A DNA stretch of 64,000 bases from Viola odorata. Lineage: Eukaryota; Streptophyta; Magnoliopsida; Malpighiales; Violaceae. The notes beneath the pieces are model-generated. The model was not told the origin of the DNA. It saw only the letters and a list, made by a program, of their open reading frames with translations, and did not search any database. Below are positions 1-10,430 of the stretch, in pieces (positions within the stretch are counted from its first letter, which is position 1; each line of letters starts with the position of its first letter). The stretch spans positions 1,433,501 through 1,497,500 of the forward strand of contig OY829542.1 in NCBI GenBank assembly GCA_963691705.1, written 5' to 3'. A program made the translations under genes and the position numbers.

Positions 1-1012
1 ATATAGTATTGCTTATGGTATTGTCCAGTTTTTGTTTTATCTTGAGGTGTCACAGATTCATATAGTAAAGCATAAAAGGATAGCACAACATCGTGTAATT
101 TAACTCCATAGGATGGGAAATTTCATTGTGATGAAGCTTTAGTGATTTCCGCGTGCATGAATAGTTAGTTGCTTGGAAATTTCAATAACTATGGATAATG
201 AGCATCAAGATGGGCTTTTACTAGGCAGCTTTTAGGTGTAGTTTGGCTTTGCCGCCTGTATATATACTTGCTGTTATTTATATATTCTGTCTATAATCAG
301 AGTTCGGTTTTGATGATGAGCTTTGAGCTAATGCCAGTTTCAAGCTCCATATATACTTAACTATCTAGCAACAAAGCTTTGAGTTTTGGGTTCAGTGCTA
401 CCTTATTTACAGCTCGTGCTCTCAGTTTGTTTATGGTGCAACAGTCAATATTGCTTATGGTACGAAGACAAATTTTCTTCCCCTAGAATCCTCGATGCCC
501 TTGACTTTAGTTTGCTTGTATCTTTATAGGCGTCGTCTAGGGTTCGAGTCTTCCTCTCCTCTTGGAATTCTTCTTCTTCAAGTGATGGAAGTCTGGTTGA
601 CTGCTACTCTATTGCAAGTCTCTGCTGGAAAAGTTTTGTTGTGTTAGCCCAAGGGCAACTATGTTGTTCTTTAGATAGGATTTTGTAGGTGGGTTTTAAC
701 GCATGCCTAGGCTGATCATGTCCTAGATGGAGACAGCGTCCTAAGCCTTCTACAACTCTTTGCTCCAAATGGGTTATAAAGTGCTCTTTGTGCTCTTTTT
801 CTTCTAAATACTTTGAATTATCCATTTTCCGTAAGAAGGGAGAAAAATAATATTTTTTACTAACATTACGATACAAAATCACTAGCATTTAGATATTGAA
901 AAGTAGGAAAAATAGCTACTAATCAAAGGTCATTCTATTTAGTCGGAAATGACACATTGGATCCTTCTACTTACGGTCCCGAAATATTGAGTCCCTCTAC
1001 TCTTACTCTGAT
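1..1012. other. Non-coding part of copy A
   Basis: No convincing gene is visible. The stretch matches 33970-34960 with few differences, including a 22-bp block near 650 that copy B lacks. A minus-strand open frame at 604-888 is kept in both copies but resembles no family I know, and nothing shows it is translated. Confidence 0.5.
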
Positions 1013-2229
1013 GGGAAAAAGGCACCACGAGGTCCCCTCTACTCTTACTCTTATTATTTTTATTTTTGTCAGTCCTTAGGTCATTTATTTGTTCAATTGG
1101 CTCCCCTCCGTTATAGACGTTAGCACTACCAAATTCCTGTCGTTAAAAAATGGACGGAATGCGACAAACAGGCGTTACTTTGATTATTTTAATATTTTTT
1201 TCTTTTCTTTCTTTTTCTTTCTTTCTTTTTTCTTTTTTCTTTCTTTTTTCTTTTTTCTTTTTTCTCTCTTCTTCTTCCTACGCGCAAACCTTCAATTCCA
1301 AATCAATATTCAATTCCCAATACCCAGAAATAAATATCCGACAATTCACCAATTCGCAATTACTCAATCCAAATCCAATTAACCCGTACCAAAATCCAAT
1401 CTCTTGTCAATTAATTGAAATCATTCTCCTGCAATTAAAAAAAAACAGAATTCCATTGGACGTAAATTTTCTGAATTGGCTTTACAATTCCATTTTTCCA
1501 CCATCACACCCCATTCTTTCAACTCATTTCAATTCTCATCCCAAGAACGAATCACTCACACAATTCAATTAAAACCCAGAAAACAGAGGGAAAAAACAGA
1601 CATTAATCGATTTCAATGGCAGCAACCATGGCAACCATGGCAATCCTCAATGCTAAGTGCTTTAACACCATCAATCCCCACAAAAGCACCAACAATCTGA
1701 CCAAACCAACAAAACCCATCTCCCTTCTCTCCATCCAAAACCTACCAAAAGGCCTAACCATCTCATCAATCAACACATCCGGCCTAATCACCTCCTCTGC
1801 CATCGTCGGAGCTTTCTCCGCAGATCCAGTCTTCGCCGCCCAACAACTCGCCGACATCGCCGCCGACGACAGCCTCGGCTCGGCCTGGAGACCAAAGGAG
1901 TGATTGTTGGGCTTGGGCTTGGAGGAGAAGAGAGGAAGAAGAAAGAAAAGGAAAGAAAGAGATGAGAGGAAAGGAAGAAACGAGGACAGAGTGAAAAGAG
2001 AGAAAAAGAAAGAAAAAAGAAAAAAGAAAGAAAGAAAAAGAAAGAAAAGAAAGAAATATTAAAATAATCAAAGTAACGTCCGTTTGTCGCATTCCGTTCA
2101 TTTTTTAACTACAGAGACTTGGTAGTGCTAACGTCTATAACGGAGGCGAGCCAATTGAACAAATAAATGACCTAAGAACTGACAAAAATGAAAATAATAA
2201 GAGAGGGGATCTCGTGGTGCTTTTTTCCC
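1013..2229. mobile_element. Pack-MULE (non-autonomous Mutator-like element)
   Basis: The element begins GGGAAAAAGGCACCACGAG and ends with the near-perfect inverse. The inverted repeats continue for roughly 240 bp on each side, into a T/C-rich tract on the left and an A/G-rich tract on the right. It is flanked by an exact 9-bp direct repeat TACTCTGAT (1004-1012 and 2230-2238), the target-site length of Mutator-like elements. The paralogous site near 34951-34965 has one uninterrupted TACTCTGAT, an empty site. No transposase is encoded. The inner part holds a captured piece of a psbY gene. Confidence 0.93.
1616..1930 (+). pseudogene. psbY: Captured psbY fragment (photosystem II protein Y precursor)
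   Basis: From the ATG at 1616 the frame gives a Ser/Thr/Lys-rich chloroplast transit-like stretch and then an Ala-rich thylakoid-targeting stretch ending 'DPVFAAQQLADIAA'. This fits plant PsbY precursors, which read 'EPALAIQQIAQLAA' at the same place. After 'DDS' the PsbY-A1 membrane segment is missing. A different frame (about 1885-1930) then resumes with 'ETKGVIVGLGLGG', which matches the spacer between the two PsbY mature peptides. Everything downstream is lost. The frame ends at a stop at about 1901-1903. PsbY is a small photosystem II membrane subunit; this copy cannot make it. It was identified by remembered similarity only. Confidence 0.75.
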
Positions 2230-3017
2230 TACTCTGATGACACTTGAGGTCCCAACTAATAATTAGTTTAATTTCATCTCTGTGTTTTTTTTAAATTTTA
2301 AACGGCATGTAAATGTAAATGAGTGTTAGACTTATCGAATTTTCAAGAAGAAGTAGACTCGTCATTTTAGTTTTAAAAAAATAGACAAAAATAAAAAAAT
2401 TATTTTTCAGAAATTTAAATTCCAACGTGGCAAGTGACTTGGTATGTGGAAAAAGAATATTATTTAATGATGATGTGACTTGCTACATCAACGTGAGAGA
2501 TCTCAAGTGTCACCAAAATAAATGGAGGGAGTCAATGTATCAGAAATGTAAGTAGAAAAACCCAATGTATCATTTTCCAATTAAGTAGAAAGACCCACGG
2601 TAAAATTTAATCTTCTATATCCAAAAAGTTGTAAATTTGTAATCAATTAACAAGTTTCACAGTAAGATAATAAATAAGATTGTAAGTTATTCCAACATTC
2701 TAAACATTTTTTTTAAAGATGTTTTACAATAATAGGAGGATTACTTTTCATTGATAGAGTAACTGTAATTTCTTGTCATTTGATGAAAAATCTTCTACAA
2801 ACAAAGTGCAGGTTGATCAAGAACATGAAATGGTAAAGATCATCAAAATTGATTTTTTTTCCATTTCCATAACAAGATGTTCTACTACATTAAAAAAAGA
2901 GCTTATGAGTTGATTGATTAATTGATGAGATTCTACTGCAATAATACATGATATTCCTTATTTAGAATTCTTATTTCAAGGATTCAAGATGCTAGCCCAA
3001 TCCTGATTGCTCTGCAA
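2230..3017. other. Intergenic part of copy A
   Basis: AT-rich spacer between the Pack-MULE and the kinase pseudogene. It matches 34955-35730 with scattered substitutions and small indels. No gene or RNA was recognised. Confidence 0.6.
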
Positions 3018-3720
3018 TCAATTGGGGAAAAGAACATACTCATGACACATTGTCATAGTCTTCTGTTGCTGCACCTCCTCGTTTTGTTTCTGATTTTGTT
3101 CTTGCAGCGATTCCATTACCATAGATGATAGAGATGGAAGGGAGACCGGGATGCTGTAGCAGCTCCTGAAAAAGGGGTGTGCCAGAGCCTCCATGCACGA
3201 CGGCCGCTTGTAAGGATCCCAAGAACATAGCTGTGTGATTAGGTTGATTGCAACTTGGCTAGCACACGGAACAAGCAACGAAACAGGAGCACCACCAAAC
3301 TTGGGGAATTCAAGATTAATAGCCTTTGCGAGAGCCATCCCACGAGGCCACGATTCCATTGTGGGGCTGCCGATTTTGCGACAGATTGTATAAATCTGAT
3401 CAATCGAACTCCTGCTGCGGAAAAGAGGACGCCGAGTGAACAACTCAGCCATGATAGCCCCCACAGCCCACATATCAACTTTAGGACCATACATCTGCTC
3501 GCGCAGCAGAACTTCAGGAGCGCGATACGAGGCGTGGTGATGTATTCGGTGTACGGTGGGGAGGAATGAATTTCCCTAGCAGACCCAAGATCGGCAATCT
3601 TGACAACATTGTCTTTAGAAACCAGCAAGTTCTGGGGCTTCAGGTCGCGGTGAAAGTATCCCTGCTGGTGCATATAGTTCAGACCCTGCAGGAGTTGGAA
3701 GCACAGGTTCCTGACTTGAG
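3018..3720 (-). pseudogene. CDKF/MHK-type protein kinase pseudogene, copy A (3' part only)
   Basis: The minus strand encodes the C-terminal two thirds of a CMGC kinase of the plant MHK/CDKF;4 type. Visible are the catalytic loop 'HRDLKPQNLL', 'KIADLGSAREI' (DLG where DFG is usual), 'PPYTEYITT', and 'YGPKVDMWAVGAIMAELF' after the APE region. The first part of the kinase domain is gone: homology to copy B stops at 3720, where the sequence jumps to ERD2 intron DNA. A 1-bp loss near 3533 destroys the frame at the expected 'TTRSYRAPEV' motif. The 5-bp loss seen in copy B near 36200 is absent here, so the two copies broke independently. Non-functional. Confidence 0.88.
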
Positions 3721-4225
3721 CACATGTAAATGTTTTTATCATTATGGATGATTATGACACTTTTGGCCCTTCTACACTACGGTGATAGGCACATTCAAAC
3801 CCATATCCCGACATGGGAATAATAGTCTACCATGTACTTCCGATCTGTTTGGCGATATACGACTAATTTTCATTATAACTGGCAATTGATATAGGAAAAC
3901 GAAACCAGAAAAGTTAAGCCAGTGCTCAGCCAAGGAATGAATGTGTAATGTTATGATTAGTAAATGATTCTTTTTCAGGAGTTATTTGTCCTTTCCTAGT
4001 GGAGTTTAACTTGCTGAGCTTAGCCTAGTACAAGATTACGTAGTTCCTTGGACAAATTACTAAACATTACCCATAGTAGCTACAAAGATGATGTTTTAAG
4101 AGATGACTTGCTTATAATGCTGGAAAGCACAAATGAACTTGCATAATGCTTAAAGTATCTTAGGTCCTTTGCAACCCAAATTGAGAAAACCTTGGGTTTT
4201 TTGGATTTTTGGGTTATCGTGACAG

Positions 4226-4417
4226 CTTGGATTGCTGGTATCGTTCAAACATTGCTTTATGCTGACTTCTTCTACTACTACTTCGATAGGTACACATCAT
4301 CATGCTCAATATTTACTTCTAATAGTTGCCTTTTGAAGTTTCTCTTACCTTCACTGTAACTTTTTTAATCCTTGGTGCAGCTGGACAAACAACAAGAAGC
4401 TCCAATTACCAGCTTGA
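4226..4417 (+). pseudogene. ERD2 exon 5 and 6 remnant, copy A
   Basis: Bases 4226-4289 and 4381-4417 repeat ERD2 exons 5 and 6 of copy B (41212-41275 and 41367-41403), with the intervening GT-AG intron. They would encode the last membrane segment and the 'WTNNKKLQLPA' tail. Exons 1-4 are missing from this copy. Upstream of 4226, intron 4 is shortened by about 110 bp through a junction at a shared GTG. No promoter or start codon remains. Confidence 0.92.
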
Positions 4418-4901
4418 GTTATATCCAACACATAGTTCAAATTAATAGCTTTACTTGAGTGATTATGATTTGTCAGCTGCAGTGGGCTAGAATTCGCCTC
4501 TTTTTTCCTTTTTCCTACTTCCATCGGTGTAGTTGTTGAGAGAGAGTACCATAAACGTGCACACTACTAGAACTGTCATGATTTGTTTCTTTCTATTGTA
4601 ACTGAAGTACCTTATATTAGAAATATGTACTCCTCTCTATACTTTCTCTTGCAATTTGCAACTGAGTAATGGTAACCTTTAATGGGTGGAAATTCAAATA
4701 CATTATGGTCAAGTCATGTATAGAAAACATATGAAGGAGAAAGGGTTAACTTTACCTATAAAAATGGAAGTCTTTGATTTTTGTTGTTGTTGTTGACGTT
4801 GATCAGGTATGATTATTCACTTTATTTTTTACGGAGAGAAATGTAAATGAGGAGACTCGAAAGCTTCCTATTTTTCTTCCTCCTTTAGCTATTCCTTGTT
4901 A

Positions 4902-5134
4902 CTCCCTCCGTCCTTTTATACTGGACGTTTGACTTTGTGGCACGTATTTTAAGGAGACTGGATGGCTCACTATTTGACCCCAAAAAATTTCGTACTTTTT
5001 TTCGAACGTACGTTAATCTTTAGCGTTACGTCCGAGAAAAAATTCGGGGCAAAATTGTCTCAAATAGTGAATCATCCGGCCTCTTTAAAAAACGTGCCAC
5101 AAAGTCAAACGTCCAATATAAGAGGACGGAGGGA
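4902..5134. mobile_element. Stowaway-like MITE in copy A
   Basis: Starts CTCCCTCCGTCC after a TA and ends with the inverse GGACGGAGGGA before a TA. That is the terminal sequence and TA target of Tc1/mariner-derived Stowaway MITEs. The two halves fold back on each other, for example 'GACTTTGTGGCACG' against its inverse near 5095. It is absent from the matching place in copy B near 41865, though a few flanking bases differ there too. Confidence 0.85.
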
Positions 5135-5275
5135 TACTGTGGTCAACGATTGGTATAACATTTTAAAAAGGCATGAGTTACCTAAAGAGATTGAAAATCA
5201 TATTAGAAGAATCACCTCCTTTGAGGCATGATTATGCTTACAATACCTATCAAGCAAAGAACTCTGTCGAATTCT

Positions 5276-7640
5276 CTATTTTGCATCCCCATCAGGAAGA
5301 GTTGTATTGTCCTGGGAGGGGTTAAGCTCATCCCATGCTTCAATCCAAGTAACCATGGCATCTGCTAACTTAACGAAGTAGGGATCGATCTTGCAGAGTT
5401 TCTCTTTCACCTGCTTGGAAAGCTCAATGTAGCACTTCTGAACGGTAGTACAGTCCTTGGGAAGAATGATGGATTGGAAGAATGGGATCAGCTCCTCCAG
5501 CCAATAGATCCCATTGTTCTCCTTCTTGAAGTTAGCAAATGGTTCGCTTGCTTTGCTGTGCCATATGTATGGCAGGCCTGTCTTGACTCCCCAGCCCATG
5601 TGGTCACAGATGACCTACACGATCAGCAATACGAAACATGAGCTTAACCATTTCAATGAGCCAGATGTGAACATAAGCCAACAAAAAGCATTTTACAAAA
5701 CAGCTTAGATGACAAGTGAAAACCATGATCGAACTTTTGGACATACCCTGCGCAATACATACATAAGATGTGTCTTCTGATTAATAGTGGCATGATGGTA
5801 ACATAGTCAAGGTACAGATATTGGAATTTAGTTGCAGCGATCTATGCAATCCACAAAACAATGAACTAAATGCTAATAGAAAAGATACATATCCTCACTT
5901 CTATGCTATTCTGGATGGCTAAGGAGTTTTACTTTAGCATTTATGTTCACGACTTTTCAATACTACAAAAGTCAGAGAAAAAGAGTCCAACGTACAATTG
6001 GAAAGCCTAAAATAGCAAATTTCCTGAAACACAATGCATGTTTAACTGAAAGAGCTCAAGAAGACATGGATATAAAAATGCAGAGAGAGAATTTGATGCG
6101 TCAAGCATACCTTCATGCACCAGCCAGCCCACATATCGTCATAACGCGCAATTGGCTGACCATCCCCCATAAGCCCAAAGTACATTGCAGGCCCAATCAG
6201 TTCACGGTTAAATGCTAGATTCATACCACACATTGGGAATAGGGTGCCCTTTGTGATAGTCATAACATCATCGACATACCTGGAAGGTAAAAAGAATATA
6301 CAAGTGAGAATGTTACCAACTTAATTCTTCTTCCTATATGTCTTTGATGTATTGGCCTGCAAGGCACCAGATTAAACTCCTACAAAACAGAGCCTTAATG
6401 GCACATATCAAACCGTCATTAATTTGAAGATCTAAATACCTTGTGTTTCTCTCAAGAGGCTTCACAAGTTGGGTGGGATCAGGGATGTTACGCCATAAGC
6501 CATGAGAAACAGCAGTTGGAGCACCCACTCGGAGACTGAAAGGATATCCACGAACAAAGTCAGCACCATGTGTATATGGATCACAAAGAGTGTTGATGGA
6601 GAATGGGGTTGATGGGGTAATGAGATTTTTGATATGCTGCTCAAGTGCATTAATTTCATTGCCTGATGGATCTTTGGCAACCTGCAATGAAACCAAGATT
6701 ATTACAACGAGAAGCTGATTCAATCACTATTTCAAATGAAGCAAACACATGCATTTGGTCAAAGACATGTAGTTTCAACAGGTAATGTACTTATTAAAAT
6801 TCAAATGTTTGGACTTTCACAGAAGTCAAGATTTCTGACTTGTTTAGTTGCTCATAACCGTTTGACACCCCTTACCCTGAAGCTTGACTGCAATTTTGAA
6901 CCAGATCAGATCATACTAGGTTTGATTTGGCAACCCACACAGGTCAATTTCTAAATTTCATATCAAGATCCAGTCTTTCACTGAGAAAAACTGGAAGATA
7001 GACACCACAAAATCCGTCAGAGCCTACAGCCCTTCTCCAAATCTGGTCAGATGATCCAAACTTCCAAATCTATGGAAGTAATACAAACATGCACCACATT
7101 CCTCCAACATAAAAGCACAGATCAAGCTAAAGGCACAACTGATACCGAAAATGAGAAGCTAAATCTTTCATAATTGAGAACCTATACAGCAAAAAGTCGC
7201 CAGATTTACCTCCAACCAAGTATAATCCAGTCCAACAAAAACAAAAAAAAGGAACATATTTTCGTTGACCCAACAAAAATTCAGAAAAAGGGTCATGAAA
7301 AAAAAAAACATAAGTAGAAGGACCAACAACTTACAAAGCAATCATCACCGATAGTGTAGATGTACTTCTTCTTAGACACCATGAAACCAAAACAGCGGTA
7401 AGCAGAGTCCTTGAATGAAATGCAAGATGCCTTAGGACCAAGAATCCTGTTGATGTCCTTTCTGTTGTAAAGCTCATAGTCAAAACCTTCAGGGACCTCG
7501 ATGACCGTAGTAGGGTCACCATCTTGGACGATGATCAAATGGTACTGCTCAAAGAAAGGCCTCCATTGCTCCAAGAAATCAAGGTTTCTGATGGTGGGTA
7601 TTACTATATCGAGCTCATCTTTCAAAACGGGAGTGGGCAT
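5276..7640 (-). CDS. RGP: UDP-arabinopyranose mutase / reversibly glycosylated polypeptide (GT75)
   Basis: Four exons on the minus strand: 7335-7640, 6440-6681, 6111-6279 and 5276-5614, all with GT-AG introns, giving about 351 residues against 355-365 for the family. RGP/UAM proteins interconvert UDP-arabinopyranose and UDP-arabinofuranose at the cytosolic face of the Golgi for wall arabinan synthesis. Recognisable blocks are '[20 protein letters not shown]', '[10 protein letters not shown]', '[15 protein letters not shown]', '[13 protein letters not shown]', '[13 protein letters not shown]', '[11 protein letters not shown]' and '[13 protein letters not shown]'. I chose the ATG at 7640 ([10 protein letters not shown]) because family proteins start there. 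Oddities: the usual 'IDDDCF' motif reads 'IGDDCF' (residues 97-102), and three residues are missing in 'NIPD-PTQLV'. It may be a divergent paralogue with altered activity. Confidence 0.95.
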
Positions 7641-7729
7641 TTTGACACAGGAGATACAGAGGTATGAGGCGGCGGCAAAGAGGAGACTAAACACAGGGTT
7701 TCACGTGTGTTATGCGGGTGTTGGCTCCG

Positions 7730-7740
7730 CTTATATATAG
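7730..7740 (-). promoter_or_regulatory. Probable TATA box of the RGP gene
   Basis: The minus strand reads CTATATATAAG, about 90 bp upstream of the RGP start codon at 7640. Spacing and sequence suit a plant TATA box, with transcription starting near 7700. Confidence 0.5.
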
Positions 7741-9341
7741 TACATCAAAATATCTAGGGTTCCCAGCTCTACTGGGTTTCCTTTACAATTTGCCTCTATT
7801 TGCCACTGGTAAAAAAGAGACCAGTGGCCACAAGTGCGTTGGGGCTGGAAGCTGGGCTTCATTAATTTTAGATAAAAATATCCCCTGGTTTCCTTCTTAA
7901 TTACAAATAAACTAGCTATAAATATATAAAAAAACGCAGATTCTTTCCTCTCCTCTCTCGTTTGTTTTCGTCTTCCTCTTTCTTTCTAAAATTAACACAG
8001 AAACCCTAAAGACGAGCTATTGCATCCGCCACTCACTGCCACCACCACTACTCCTATCGTTTTCAGTTAGTGATTTTCCCTGTCTTTGGTTTCTGATTCT
8101 TTTTTAATCAGGGTTTCAAATCGGTATGGTGATGGGTAATTAGGAATAAGTAGTGACAGGAGAGGATTTATGAATGGTTGAGGAAGTTTCCTTTTTGAGC
8201 ATTGCAATCTCTCAGTGCTTCGCTGAGTGTTTATACACATAGTATATGAATATACATGCTCCAACATTTTCCAACCCACCGGCCGGCAGCTAATCTCCTC
8301 TTCATCCTCCAAATCAATTCCTGTAGGTAATTAAATTATATTTAATTTTTTTCTATTTTTTTCCCGTTAAATTGTGTGGCTGATTTTGGGTTAATTGTTG
8401 GGTCGATTTTGGATTGATTCTGTGTTTGATTTCGGAATGATTTTGTAGCTGATTTTTGCTTAATTTGGTGCTAGATTTTAGTTTAATTTGGTGCTGGATT
8501 TTTGCTTAATTTGGTGGCTGGTTTTTGCTTAATTTGGTGCTGGATTTTTGCTTAATTCTGCTTAATTCTGCTTAATTTTGTGGATGAATTGGATTGTTAG
8601 CTTTATTCTATGAATCCAAATCTACGATATATAAAACTGTCAATAACCATTTATATATTCAGTTCCTTGCACTGCTCCCTTATTCTTTGGGATACCCATG
8701 CTCTCACTTTGCTTGCTTTTGTGCTGTAAGGAACTGAATGCTGTTTAGACTGTGAAAATTAGGGGCTTTCTCGTGTTTGTTGCTTAGGAATATGTATTGG
8801 GATATAATCACTTGCTGGTTTTATTTAGGAACAATTTCAAATTCCTGCCTTGCTGGCCTGTCCTAGAAAAACTAGAGATGCGAGAAAATAATATAAAGTT
8901 TTCTGTGTGTGGGAATTCATATTAAAGAAAGTTACCGATGTTCTACTGTTTGCTTGACTTAAAAAGGACTTCTTGTTGGGGGATTTTGTACATAATCCAA
9001 GTTTTATGAAGTTGTACTCTTGGTATTAAACTGCATGTTGTTCTGTCGTTATTGCAGGCTAATAGGATAACACAATCTCAGTGGAAACAATGTTAAACAA
9101 ATACAAAAAAGTAGACACTACACCTTAACTACTATGCAGATTCTACATGTTCAATACTAAACCTCAACTAGTAAAAAATAGAGCTAGGCGTATGCAGTAA
9201 ACCTACACCTTAACTAGTATTGCAGTAATATTGCAGTAAGCTCTACCATAAAATAAAATAAGAGACTCTACAATTTAGAATTTTCCAGTAAAAAGACACT
9301 ACGCCTTTACTAGCATTTGTTTGTCTCTTTTCCCTGCTGTA
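7741..9341. other. Spacer with a 5'-leader-like segment
   Basis: Around 7940-8060 a pyrimidine-rich stretch is followed by 'AGAAACCCTAAAG', a telo-box-like element typical of plant housekeeping leaders. This could be the non-coding first exon of the HIPL-like gene downstream, or of another gene with a divergent promoter shared with RGP. From 8380 to 8580 there is a loose repeat of 'GCTGGATTTTTGCTTAATTTGGT'-type units. No protein was recognised. Confidence 0.4.
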
Positions 9342-10430
9342 ATGAGGACAGTTCTTGCTATTTCTTTCCGGTTCTTCAACTTGCTGTTACTGCCTCACTC
9401 CTCCTTTCCACATCCACAATGCACTGATTCAAGTGAGTGTTCTTGATTGCCTTTTGTTTCTGTTCTGCTCAGTTTGTGTTTGCCAACTTTTGGAATTTTT
9501 TTGGATTTGTTTGCTTGAAAACCGATTGTTCTCAGTTTCTTGATTTATGGGTATGTGTGTATATAGGGGGGCCCTTGAACATTACTCTGAGTTTCTGCCC
9601 TTACAATGGAAGCGCATGCTGCAATACCACAGAAGATTTACAACTGCAGAAGCAATTTAAAGCCATGAGTATTTCTAGTCCTGGTGGATGTGCTTCTATC
9701 TTGAAATCAGTGCTTTGCGCAGTAAGACTGTTTTTAGTTTCAAACTTGTGTGTGCATGTTGCTGGTGTGCTTGATGGATGTAGAATTCTTGTTAATTAAG
9801 TCCTAATTGGCTTATATGGTTTCTATATCACTTGTGATGTTCTCATTTCCTTTTCTGCACTGTATCTGCATATGACATATTGAAGTTGCTGTATATTTAT
9901 TTGGTTTTTTTCTGCTGGATCTCCTATGAATTACAAACAAATCCATCTGATTGCTGTTTTAGAGCTGAGCTTGGATATCCAATTATATAAATTCTGGCAA
10001 AAGTTTTTCTTTTTCTCAACTTTTACGGCTTTTCTTGGGTTGAAAAAGTAGTTCATTATAGTTTCTGTAGATTTATGAATTTAAAAACAGCTGTGAAGTT
10101 GGTTGAAATGAAGCTGCATTTCGAATCATATTGTGTGTAGATTTCTGGATTTATGTGCAACAGTAGCATGGTGAAATATCATTAGGCATCTCATTTGTAT
10201 CCAGCAGCAAGATTTCCTTACAGTAACATAATAGATTAGGTGCATAACAATGACTTAGTGACCTTTATATTTCCATCTTGAACTCTTGAACTCATTGTGT
10301 GCAGTCATCAATTTCCCTGGTTGTGGTAGTTGGTCCAGAAGCATACACTTATGATGATGAAGTGATCAAGAAAGCGGAAGCTATGGGGAAGCGAGGACTC
10401 GTGGACATCAGGGCCAAGGAGAGAATATAG
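9342..10430 (+). CDS. Truncated HIPL-like (folate-receptor-like domain) protein with unrelated tail
   Basis: Three exons splice in frame: 9342-9432, 9567-9721 and 10305-10430, giving about 123 residues. Exon 1 encodes a signal peptide (hydrophobic 'FNLLLLPHSSF') ending near 'HPQCTDS'. Exon 2 encodes 'LSFCPYNGSACCNTTEDLQL', 'QFKAMSIS' and 'GCASILKSVLCA', the Cys-rich start of plant HIPL proteins (hedgehog-interacting-protein-like, GPI-anchored or secreted). The much longer rest of HIPL (remaining Cys-rich domain and beta-propeller) is absent. Exon 3 gives an unrelated 41-residue tail, 'VVVVGPEAYTYDDEVIKKAE' onward, that I do not recognise. It could be a truncated gene, a chimera or a mis-joined model. 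The 3' flank shows no further HIPL exon. Confidence 0.6.

Larger units (their letters stand above)
1..5236. repeat. Segmental duplication, copy A (internally deleted)
   Basis: Bases 1-3720 align almost base for base with 33970-36431, and 3721-5236 with about 40593-41976. The 4.2 kb between those two blocks in copy B is absent here. The lost part held the kinase N-terminus, the head-to-head promoter region and ERD2 exons 1-4. Copy A also carries a Pack-MULE (1013-2229) and a Stowaway-like element (4902-5134) that copy B lacks, and a further loss of about 110 bp at 4220. The copy runs off the left edge of the window, so its true start is unknown. Confidence 0.93.

Noticed and set aside
530..560. 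tRNA-like 'GGTTCGAGTCTTCC' (also near 62326 and 63665)
   Set aside because: No matching acceptor stem, D-arm or anticodon arm can be folded around these short B-box-like words.
1089..1572. Plus-strand open frames of about 97 and 140 codons
   Set aside because: They are low-complexity Phe/Ser/Leu peptides from the T/C-rich terminal repeat of the Pack-MULE, followed by its captured leader.
5140..5240. Gene start in copy A after the MITE
   Set aside because: It is only a degenerate copy of 41881-41976, with frame-changing differences and no recognised family.
8380..8580. Repeat of 'TTTTTGCTTAATTTGGTGCTGG' units as a possible regulatory array
   Set aside because: Units are irregular and few; such T/G-rich runs are common in plant leader introns and nothing indicates function.
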